Assembly (NCBI GenBank): GCA_021806865.1
Contig: JAKAPU010000189.1
Location: forward strand, 1 to 5,216
Direction of reading: 5' to 3'
DNA: 5,216 nucleotides
Origin: an archaeon
GTDB taxonomy: Archaea > Thermoproteota > Nitrososphaeria > Nitrososphaerales > CADDZS01
Part shown: in pieces, positions 1 to 5,216 of the stretch
Position numbering within the stretch: position 1 is the first letter of the stretch
How the letters are laid out: each line of letters starts with the position of its first letter
The notes under the pieces: model-generated
The model's database searches: none
Told to the model about the DNA's origin: nothing
What the model saw: only the letters and a program-made list of their open reading frames with translations
Position numbers and translations under genes: made by a program

Positions 1-281
1 GCGTTCTTCTCCGCGAGATAGGAAATCGAAAAAGCGATGTGGCAAGTTGATGTTTCTCTATTGATTTGTGCTTATCCAAGTGTTAAAGGAATTGCCTGTT
101 AGACTTTTTTGTAAATTCTCAAAGCGGTTTTTGGATATCTAGATTCAAATTATCCTTTGTACATACGCTGGTAGGCTGGAGAAATCGGGCAAAAATCCTA
201 CTCGATCAACACTGCACCGCAATTGATTATAACGCCTCGAGTTTTCCGAAAGTTACCTTTCCTTGAAAGGTCGTATAAACC
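1..281. other. Left-edge non-coding stretch, possible tail of an upstream gene
   Basis: No convincing gene lies here. On the plus strand the frame at 3-50 is open and stops at TGA (48-50), reading VLLREIGNRKSDVAS, which could be the tail of a gene entering from the left. Two other plus frames are also open from the edge, to a TAG at 19-21 and a TGA at 59-61, so the choice is a guess. A run of six T at 105-110 could end such a transcript, since archaeal terminators are often plain T tracts. A weak 5-bp hairpin (GTAGG at 171-175 with CCTAC at 197-201) has a 21-nt loop and no known meaning. The rest, up to the TATA-like box near 223, shows nothing recognisable. Confidence 0.3.
223..232 (+). promoter_or_regulatory. 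Possible TATA box of the dehydratase gene
   Basis: The A/T-rich stretch TGATTATAAC lies about 50-59 nt before the ATG at 282. With the usual archaeal spacing of some 25 nt from TATA box to transcription start, the mRNA would begin near 255 and carry a leader of roughly 27 nt. The leader contains GAAAGGT (265-271), a weak Shine-Dalgarno-like match about 10 nt before the start codon. No strong BRE is evident. The assignment rests only on composition and position. Confidence 0.22.
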
Positions 282-1244
282 ATGCAAATCCCAACCATCG
301 TAGATGTTTTCGAGGCGAGGAAGACCATTTCTCCCTACCTCAGCAAGACCCCCTTGCGCCTCAATTTTGCTCTGAGCAAACAGTTATCCACTGAAGTTTA
401 TGTAAAGTATGAAAATCATCTCCCCATCAACGCATTCAAAGTGCGTGGAGGAATCAACCTCTTATCAAAGCTGAGCCAAGATCACAATCAACAGACAGTA
501 ATTACTGCATCCACAGGCAACCATGCGCAATCAATAGCGTACGCCTCCAAATTGTTTGGAGTACGCGCTATCATCGTAATGCCAGAAAATGCCAATCCAT
601 CAAAGGTCGAAGCTACCAGAAGTTATGGCGCAGAAGTGATTTTTCACGGAAAGGACTTTGACGAAGCAAGAGAATACGTCGAGCGAACCGCACAAGAAAT
701 GGGCTACCGGTACGTACATTCAGCCAACGAGCCACTGCTCATCAGTGGAGTTGCAACGCTCACATTAGAAATCTTTGAGGATTTACCTGATGTTGATGTT
801 ATCATTACTCCGATTGGCGGCGGAAGCATGGCCTCCGGAGCCTGCATCGTCTCAAAGGCATTGAGTCCTAAAACACGCGTCATTGGAGTCCAGTCCGAGA
901 GTGCTCCTGCAGCTTACAAGTCTTGGAAGAGCAAGACCCTGACGACAGACAAGATGGAAACATTCGTCGAAGGTCTAGCTACCAGAGTTGGTTTCGAGCT
1001 GCCTCAGGAGATTCTCAAAGAGAACCTGCATGACTTTGTACTAGTTTCTGATTCGGAGATAAGAAGAGCAATGATAACTATGATGGATGCTACTCACAAC
1101 CTACCTGAAGCAGCTGGTGCTTCTTCGCTTGCAGCAGCATTTCGAATCAAAGACAGGCTTGCAGGAAAGAAGGTAGTCCTCGTCCTTAGCGGTGGGAATA
1201 TTACGCTTAGTCAATTGAAGGATTTGCTGAACGGTTCCTCGTGA
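282..1244 (+). CDS. PLP-dependent threonine/serine dehydratase-like protein (fold type II)
   Basis: This 320-residue cytosolic enzyme belongs to the serine/threonine dehydratase group of fold-type II PLP enzymes. Members deaminate L-threonine to 2-oxobutanoate or L-serine to pyruvate, releasing ammonia; some relatives are serine racemases or ectoine-pathway dehydratases. Visible hallmarks are the Schiff-base lysine K53 in NAFKVRGG, the substrate loop STGNH (77-81), the PLP-phosphate loop GGGSMASG (179-186), the GLATRVGFELP stretch (231-241) and the cofactor-ring motif SGGN (303-306). The length fits the short catabolic form. There is no C-terminal ACT domain, so isoleucine feedback of the long biosynthetic IlvA type is not expected. 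The usual GQGT element reads GVAT at 156-159 (ISGVATLTLEI), and the phosphate loop is GGGS rather than GGGG, so the exact substrate is uncertain. The ATG at 282 is the first start in frame and places the N-terminus where the family begins. The gene stands alone; no neighbour suggests a pathway. The family call is sure, the substrate is not. Confidence 0.93.
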   Translation: MQIPTIVDVFEARKTISPYLSKTPLRLNFALSKQLSTEVYVKYENHLPINAFKVRGGINLLSKLSQDHNQQTVITASTGNHAQSIAYASKLFGVRAIIVMPENANPSKVEATRSYGAEVIFHGKDFDEAREYVERTAQEMGYRYVHSANEPLLISGVATLTLEIFEDLPDVDVIITPIGGGSMASGACIVSKALSPKTRVIGVQSESAPAAYKSWKSKTLTTDKMETFVEGLATRVGFELPQEILKENLHDFVLVSDSEIRRAMITMMDATHNLPEAAGASSLAAAFRIKDRLAGKKVVLVLSGGNITLSQLKDLLNGSS

Positions 1245-1293
1245 TTACTTTCTTGATCTCATATTTTAGCGCCACAACAGCTCACAATCGAGT

Positions 1294-1401
1294 ATGAGCT
1301 ACGAAAACCAGCATAACCCCTCCATCACTGCCTACAATGAAAGTTTCGATTTCATCAGTATTAGACTATGTCTCGAAGAAAATCAACGATTCACTCAATG
1401 A
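1294..1401 (+). CDS. Possible 35-residue leaderless small ORF (alternative to the broken frame that overlaps it)
   Basis: An ATG at 1294 opens a 35-codon frame (starting MSYENQHNPS, ending ENQRFTQ) closed by two adjacent TGA codons at 1399-1404. An A/T box, ATATTTTA at 1261-1268, sits about 26-33 nt before this ATG, which is where a TATA box lies for a leaderless archaeal mRNA. The first dozen codons favour G or C in third position, a weak coding sign. After the two stops the same frame reopens and runs to 1593. It is therefore either a tiny independent gene, or the first part of a longer gene broken at the stops, or chance. I do not recognise the peptide. The overlapping frame from 1337 is a competing reading. 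Confidence 0.18.
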   Translation: MSYENQHNPSITAYNESFDFISIRLCLEENQRFTQ

Positions 1402-1593
1402 TGAGAAAAAAAGAATTCTATTTTTGAAGCCACGTACCCCCTTTCCTTGGACGACAAGGTGTACTCGCGCAATTTGCTTGAGATACCTTCAGTCTGCAAT
1501 CCAGTTCAACAAAGCTACATTTACTATTCTATCAACTTCACTATTCGGAATGACCTAAACAGAATCAAACTCGAGATCCCGCTGTTCAACTGA
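1337..1593 (+). pseudogene. Small unrecognised protein gene, apparently frameshifted at an A7 run
   Basis: From the ATG at 1337 the frame reads plausibly for 25 codons (MKVSISSVLDYV...NDEKK) up to the seven-A run at 1406-1412. Beyond that it turns into a Thr/Arg/Cys-rich sequence, which formally stays open to 1558. The frame one base back (codons from 1411) is far more protein-like: it has balanced acidic and basic residues, many C-ending codons and stretches such as LDDKVYSRNLLEIP and SYIYYSINFTIRNDLNRI, and it stops at TGA 1591-1593. One extra A in the run would join the two into about 85 residues, perhaps with a mainly beta C-terminal part. A single-base deletion, a homopolymer sequencing error or -1 slippage on AAAAAAA would all explain this. 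I see no known domain and cannot assign a function. It lies between the dehydratase and the GH15 gene on the same strand. Confidence 0.35.
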
Positions 1594-1604
1594 CGCCAGT
1601 GTTC

Positions 1605-1642
1605 CTATGTTTATAAACAGTGAAAAAAATCATTGAACATAG
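1605..1642 (+). promoter_or_regulatory. Palindromic TATA-like element and inverted repeat upstream of the GH15 gene
   Basis: Positions 1608-1619 read TGTTTATAAACA, a perfect 12-base palindrome whose core TTTATAAA is a good archaeal TATA box. It overlaps the left arm of a second inverted repeat, CTATGTT (1605-1611) with AACATAG (1636-1642), separated by 24 nt. If the core is a TATA box, transcription would start near 1640, inside or beside the right arm, leaving a leader of about 85 nt before the hydrolase. A regulator binding both arms would cover the promoter. This is inference from sequence symmetry and position; no protein or RNA evidence is available. Confidence 0.35.
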
Positions 1643-1724
1643 ATGGTTCTTCTGATCCATCAAGAAAGAAGATCGGTTCGTGATAGTAACCAACTGATGT
1701 GATTAAGAACTTCTGTGCAAATGA

Positions 1725-3650
1725 ATGAGGATGACCCAGTTGTCAAACGAAAAGGTTGAGAGATCACACGCTAACAAGTTAAACTCAGTGTCTAGTCCAA
1801 AATGGATCAGTCTTAACAAGACTAAGTATACGCAGGATTACAAACCAATTTCGGACTATGCACTGATAGGAGACGAGACAACCTGCGCTCTAGTAAGCTT
1901 GGCAGGCTCTATTGACTGGTTTTGTGTACCTCGATTCGATTCCCCGAGCGTATTTGGATCCCTCCTCGATAGGAAGCAGGGCGGTACTTTCGAAATTATT
2001 CCTCAAGACGAGGAATTCGAAGCACGTCAATATTATGAAGGGCTAACGAATATACTTGTCACAGAATTTAGGACAACAAGTTCTCTGACCAAAGTAATTG
2101 ATTTCATGCCATGTTTTGATCTTTCTGGCCAGATCGTATCGACTGGCGAAATTCACCGGAGAATTTGCTGTATTGAAGGAACATCGAAACTTGAGATAAG
2201 AGTCGAGCCAAGACTGAACTATGGATCCATAGTGCCACAGGTTGTTAGAGTTGACAACACAGGATACTCATTTATCCCTCCGTCTGACAACGCGCAGCAG
2301 CTCACACTGATCACTGATATTCAGTTCGAAGAAATCGGAGGTTCCCTTTCCACGATTCTTTCGCTAAACAAAGGAGACCATACTGATTTCGCGTTAAGAT
2401 ACGGCGGGTTTACGTTACAGCACACCACACTTACTCATACCAATCTGAAACTGAAAGAAACTGGTGAATATTGGAAAAAATGGGCACGAGACTGCAAATA
2501 CGATGGCAAGTGGAAGGAGCAGGTAATTCGATCCGCTCTCACACTGAAGATGTTGACATACTCTCGAACCGGAGCAATCATAGCGGCTCCAACTACTTCC
2601 CTGCCTGAGCAAATCCATGGTACTAGGAACTGGGACTACAGGTACTCTTGGATAAGGGACTCGTCTTTTGTTCTGTGGGCTTTGCATTCATTAGGTCATA
2701 AAGAAGCAGAAAAATTGTATTCAAAACTACTTACGAGCATGTTCTATCTTTCAGCTGAAAGTATGCAAGTAATGTTGGGAGTTACCGGCGAGCGCGTCTT
2801 GACCGAAAGGACTCTTGATAACCTTGAAGGCTATTGCGAGTCATTCCCGGTGAGAGTTGGGAACGGCGCGTGGAATCAGTTTCAGCTTGACGTTTATGGA
2901 GTGTTTCTGGACGCAATGTACTTTTCCCATAAACACGGGCGTACGCTCTCAAAACGAATCTACCAACACTTGATCGAACCTGTTTTGGAATCTGTCAAGG
3001 AAAACTGGAACAAGCCCGATTGCGGTATATGGGAGGTAAGAGGAGAAGAGAAGCATTTTGTGTATTCAAAAGTCTGGTGTTGGGTGGCAGTTGACAGAGG
3101 CGTTAAGATTGCCGAATCATTGAAGATACGAGAGAAGGTAGACGAGTGGAAGTCGCTCAGAGATCAAATTAAGATCGCCGTAATGGAGCGCGGATGGAGC
3201 GATAGGATGAATTCATTCGTACGAGACTTTGATTCGACTGACTTGGATTCTGCAAACCTGTTGATGCCACAAGTAGGATTCATCAGTGGCGATGATCCAA
3301 AGATGCTTTCTACCATTGAGCAGATCAGGAATAACTTGATGCGCGATGGAAAGTTCCTGTATAGATACAAGACCAATGATGGTCTACCCGGAGAAGAGGG
3401 AGCCTTCCTCATCTGTAGCTTTTGGCTTGTAAGCTGCTTAGCGCTGGCCGGGAGATTGAATGAGGCAGAGGAATTACTGGATTCACTTTTGGAGCATTCG
3501 AACCATGTCGGATTGTTTTCGGAGGAGATTGACCCCGCCAGCAAAATAATGCTTGGGAATTTCCCCCAAGCATTCACTCACATGGGATTCATTGCAGCCG
3601 CCACTACTATTGAAGAACAGAAACGTAAGCTTGCTATGCGCAGTAGCTAG
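1725..3650 (+). CDS. GH15 family glucoamylase/trehalase-type glycoside hydrolase
   Basis: This 641-residue protein is an inverting glycoside hydrolase of family 15. Prokaryotic members release glucose from alpha-glucans (glucoamylase, glucodextranase) or split trehalose, as shown for Thermoplasma and mycobacterial enzymes. The N-terminal beta-sandwich domain spans about residues 40-255, with the signature YALIGD (45-50) and GSIDWFCVPRFDSPSVFG (61-78). The (alpha/alpha)6 catalytic domain follows at about 265-625. It holds RNWDYRYSWIRD (301-312), the general acid E437 in GIWEVRG, YSKVWCWVAVDR (447-458), the general base most likely E600 in LFSEEID, and GNFPQAFTH (611-619). All key elements are present, so it should be active. 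No signal peptide or membrane helix is seen, so it probably acts inside the cell on stored glucan or trehalose. The first 39 residues are an unusual polar extension. ATGs at 1725 and 1731 are in frame and nothing separates them; ATG 1721 is in another frame. Substrate cannot be decided by eye. Confidence 0.93.
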   Translation: MRMTQLSNEKVERSHANKLNSVSSPKWISLNKTKYTQDYKPISDYALIGDETTCALVSLAGSIDWFCVPRFDSPSVFGSLLDRKQGGTFEIIPQDEEFEARQYYEGLTNILVTEFRTTSSLTKVIDFMPCFDLSGQIVSTGEIHRRICCIEGTSKLEIRVEPRLNYGSIVPQVVRVDNTGYSFIPPSDNAQQLTLITDIQFEEIGGSLSTILSLNKGDHTDFALRYGGFTLQHTTLTHTNLKLKETGEYWKKWARDCKYDGKWKEQVIRSALTLKMLTYSRTGAIIAAPTTSLPEQIHGTRNWDYRYSWIRDSSFVLWALHSLGHKEAEKLYSKLLTSMFYLSAESMQVMLGVTGERVLTERTLDNLEGYCESFPVRVGNGAWNQFQLDVYGVFLDAMYFSHKHGRTLSKRIYQHLIEPVLESVKENWNKPDCGIWEVRGEEKHFVYSKVWCWVAVDRGVKIAESLKIREKVDEWKSLRDQIKIAVMERGWSDRMNSFVRDFDSTDLDSANLLMPQVGFISGDDPKMLSTIEQIRNNLMRDGKFLYRYKTNDGLPGEEGAFLICSFWLVSCLALAGRLNEAEELLDSLLEHSNHVGLFSEEIDPASKIMLGNFPQAFTHMGFIAAATTIEEQKRKLAMRSS

Positions 3651-3949
3651 CGAATCTTGCAATCAGCGTGTCTAGTACTGATCGCCTCTCGCATAATTCA
3701 CCATCGACCATAGACTTCGTGCTTACGACATAAGGCGCAGGCGTTTCGATGAAACCCTGTTGCTTCAGAATAATCTGAATCAAGCTCCACTGCTTTCTCC
3801 ATCCCGACCCTAACACTCGTGCCGTGGGCGAGATCCAACACATTTGGTGCTGATCCGTTACAACATTGTTCCCAGTGAATTTCTTGGCAGAACTTTCGGA
3901 AATCAGACATTTGTGGTATTCGAGTTAGAACTACTCTGGCTACAAGCAT
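3634..3949 (-). pseudogene. Possible frameshifted gene of unknown function, convergent with the GH15 gene
   Basis: Two overlapping minus-strand frames together resemble one protein. The frame with ATGs at 3949 and 3910 (MSDFRKFCQEIHWEQ...) has G/C-ending codons from about 3844 to 3785 (NVLDLAHGTSVRVGMEKAVEL). It then loses that bias and ends in a Cys/His/Arg-rich tail at 3698. The neighbouring frame becomes protein-like from 3780 (IQIILKQQGFIETPAPYVV...RSVLDTLIARFAS) and stops at 3634. Skipping the single base 3781 joins GMEKAVEL to IQIILKQQGF in one smooth amphipathic helix. Read this way from 3910, the product is about 91 residues, and its end overlaps the last 17 bases of the GH15 gene in antisense. 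I recognise no family. It may be a pseudogene, a base-calling error in a live small gene, or chance. The region 3950-4022 between it and the flavoprotein remnant holds nothing I can name. Confidence 0.3.
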
Positions 3950-4022
3950 ACAACGCTTGAAGCAGAGTCTTCTTTCGGCATTCCATCAGCCTCGCATCAA
4001 AATGTCCGAGTGAATGTGAATA

Positions 4023-4590
4023 TCAGTGCGAAGCCTCTCCTAGCACATGTTCATGATAATGCTCTACTGGCATAAGAGAGCCGAAAGCTCTTTGCACAAC
4101 TTCGCTGAGCGATGGATGAATGTGCATTGCCTCGTTCACAAGAGAGAAGCTTCTGTCTTGAGTGTACATCGCGTTTACGATCTCCTGTATCAGTATGGAG
4201 GCATTCGGTCCGATGATATGAGCGCCTAAGATTTCTCCATCTTGATTATTTATGATAACCTTGACAAAGAAGTCTTTGACATTCATAGCCTCGCCCTTTG
4301 CAGTATCCTCATACCTTTGAAAGCCGATTACAATCTTCTCCTTGCCATACTTCTCCACCGCCTCCCTCTCCGACATTCCTACGCTTGCAATTTCTGGATA
4401 ACTGAAAACTGCGTGTGGAATCGCGTGATAATCCACTCTGACCTTTTTCTTCAGCACAGCATTGTAGTATACGACTTCGGACTCGTAATTTGCGACGCGT
4501 TTGAAGAGATACTTCCCATCGGCATCGCCGAAAGCTCAAACATTTAGCTGCGAGGTTTCAAGAAACAGATGTAATTTCTCCAATCTCGTC
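4023..4590 (-). pseudogene. 5'-truncated dihydrolipoamide dehydrogenase/mercuric reductase-like flavoprotein remnant
   Basis: This is the C-terminal third of a class I pyridine nucleotide-disulfide oxidoreductase, a cytosolic FAD homodimer normally about 450-480 residues long. The clean segment runs from about 4565 (FLETSQLNV) through the FAD-contact motif AFGDADG to the whole dimerisation domain, ending at TGA 4025-4023. The catalytic His/Glu pair is kept in HIHPSLSE, which is 112-119 counted from the GTG at 4457. Three lesions are visible. An in-frame TGA at 4538-4536 stands where relatives I recall have Trp before AFGD. A likely one-base frameshift near 4563-4560 exists, since DEIGEITSV (4590-4564) lies in the next frame. 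Everything upstream is missing: the FAD-binding fold, the CxxxxC redox motif and the NAD domain. A GTG at 4457 could start 144 residues of the dimer domain alone, but without the cofactor domains no reductase activity is expected. Only the family is certain, not the original substrate. Confidence 0.85.
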
Positions 4591-5141
4591 TATTTCGTGG
4601 GTCTAAACATCGCCAGCAGAGCTTGTTTCTGCTTTGGCCGGGTAATCTCAGAATCCTTGGAAATCTTTACTCCCATCCTTCTAGTGACTCTTCTGAAGTC
4701 ATTCCACCTAGGCGGCTTTACACGTTTGGGTACTTCGAGTCCAATGAAAGCTCGGAATTTCCTCTTCCCATCAAAGGTGCGATATAATTTCTTTACAATT
4801 ATATGGCCAGGGACGATTACCTCTGTTTTCTTGTCTCGTTCAGCCCAAATTTGAATGACAATATCACCTTTTGAAGCAGCTAATGGTAATTTGCCTTTCC
4901 TCATCCATCGGATTTCGTCTTCCGCGAAATTTTCCTTGTCATTTATTGAGTCTTTAGCTCTCTGACTTTGGCCCTTTAGAAGCTTCTTTTCTTGAATCGT
5001 GCAATCCTTCTGATCGTCTGGCTCCGTGTTCACTATCCACACAGAGGGACCCGCCGCGCTTGAGAGTTTGTTTCGGGTATTTCGTTCGTTTCTCGGTTTT
5101 CTATATTGCTTGATACGCTCAGACTGTGTGAAAATCAACAT
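4590..5141 (-). CDS. Unrecognised basic protein, 183 residues
   Basis: I do not recognise this protein. It is intact from ATG 5141 to TAG 4590 and strongly basic. Residues 1-75 are polar and probably disordered, with many Lys, Arg, Asn and Gln (for example KQYRKPRNERNTRNK at 11-25). Residues 80-137 look folded: alternating hydrophobic strands (DIVIQIWAERDKKTEVIVP, 93-111, then HIIVKKLYRTF and KFRAFIGLEVP) suggest a small beta-barrel or sheet. A basic tail follows, with PPRWNDFRRVTRRMGVK (143-159) and a final helix QALLAMF (173-179). Positive charge plus a small beta fold would suit nucleic-acid binding, but that is only inference. There is no membrane segment, zinc-cysteine cluster or known catalytic motif. 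Its stop codon abuts the truncated flavoprotein, so the gene may have arrived with the rearrangement. The start is open to doubt: ATG 5141 lies only 12 bp from an opposite-strand start, and TTG or GTG codons further in are possible. Confidence 0.6.
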   Translation of the reverse strand: MLIFTQSERIKQYRKPRNERNTRNKLSSAAGPSVWIVNTEPDDQKDCTIQEKKLLKGQSQRAKDSINDKENFAEDEIRWMRKGKLPLAASKGDIVIQIWAERDKKTEVIVPGHIIVKKLYRTFDGKRKFRAFIGLEVPKRVKPPRWNDFRRVTRRMGVKISKDSEITRPKQKQALLAMFRPTK

Positions 5142-5153
5142 TTGAGATGAAAT

Positions 5154-5216
5154 ATGACGTATCTGTGGCTTGCTTTATTGGGAGTTATTTTCCTGCTACA
5201 TCTAATTTGGATAGAG
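5154..5216 (+). CDS. Start of a probable membrane protein, cut by the window end
   Basis: An ATG at 5154 opens 21 codons that run off the right edge without a stop. The peptide MTYLWLALLGVIFLLHLIWI is a near-perfect hydrophobic helix with no charge until the last visible residue (Glu 21). That suits an N-terminal membrane anchor or the first helix of an integral membrane protein. GAGATGA (5144-5150), 3 nt before the ATG, resembles a Shine-Dalgarno site with one mismatch to GAGGTGA. A second ATG at 5147 opens another frame (MKYDVSVACFIGSYF) that also stays open, so the frame is not proven. The gene would be divergent from the 183-residue protein with 12 bp between the two start codons. No function can be given from 21 residues. 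Confidence 0.4.
   Translation, partial: MTYLWLALLGVIFLLHLIWIE

Noticed and set aside
138..205. tRNA-like GATTCAAAT and a GGTAGG/CCTAC pairing left of the dehydratase
   Set aside because: No acceptor stem, anticodon arm or paired T-stem can be built around them.
1721..1759. A 12-codon frame (MNEDDPVVKRKG) starting 4 nt before the GH15 start, as a possible regulatory upstream ORF
   Set aside because: It is too short to judge, overlaps the main gene and has no ribosome-binding site of its own.
2415..3577. Minus-strand open frames at 2415-2687 and 3164-3577
   Set aside because: They lie opposite the well-supported GH15 coding sequence and look like composition shadows, rich in Ser and Pro or Arg and Val without motifs.
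3903..4022. The flavoprotein frame stays open for 39 codons after its TGA stop
   Set aside because: The protein already ends at the usual family C-terminus (EHYHEHVL plus a few residues). The extra translation is Ser/Asn-rich and resembles nothing, so it is chance.
1399..4538. UGA read as tryptophan (code reassignment), suggested by in-frame TGA at 1399-1404 and at 4538-4536
   Set aside because: The dehydratase and the flavoprotein remnant both end naturally at TGA at the expected family length, and Trp is encoded by TGG throughout the GH15 gene. Gene decay is the simpler reading.
4047..4854. Plus-strand open frames at 4047-4229, 4242-4547 and 4501-4854, and the minus frame at 4309-4539
   Set aside because: They overlap the flavoprotein remnant and the basic 183-residue gene in other frames, and their translations are Cys/Ser/Leu- or Arg-rich with no domain.

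Overview
The window looks archaeal, most likely from a soil-type ammonia-oxidising archaeon (Nitrososphaerota, formerly Thaumarchaeota). This is an inference. It rests on the flavoprotein remnant, whose wording (a YLF-K-VANYESEVV stretch after the GD motif) resembles dihydrolipoamide dehydrogenase-like proteins I associate with that group. It also rests on TATA-like A/T boxes upstream of genes, few clear Shine-Dalgarno sites, and moderate GC content. No rRNA, tRNA, CRISPR array or recognisable transposase is visible, so the placement is unproven.

Layout, left to right. Positions 1-281 hold no clear gene and lead into an intact PLP-dependent serine/threonine dehydratase (282-1244, +). Positions 1245-1724 contain a small, probably frameshifted reading frame (1337-1593, +) and then an A/T-rich palindrome that may be the promoter of the next gene. 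The largest gene (1725-3650, +) encodes an intact GH15 glucoamylase/trehalase-type hydrolase. The rest reads mostly on the minus strand. It comprises a possible frameshifted gene that converges on the hydrolase tail (3634-3949), the C-terminal remnant of a class I pyridine nucleotide-disulfide oxidoreductase (4023-4590), and an intact but unrecognised basic 183-residue protein (4590-5141). At the right edge a plus-strand frame starts at 5154 and encodes what looks like a membrane helix; it is cut by the window end.

The genes do not form an obvious pathway or operon. The two intact enzymes have separate upstream regions and act in unrelated metabolism: amino-acid deamination, and alpha-glucoside or trehalose hydrolysis. 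The notable property is decay. Three reading frames around the GH15 gene are interrupted, and the flavoprotein has lost its first two thirds exactly where the unrecognised gene ends. I found no convincing new multi-gene system. The best leads are the junction at about 4590, the unrecognised basic protein, and the three broken frames, which need to be separated from sequencing error.
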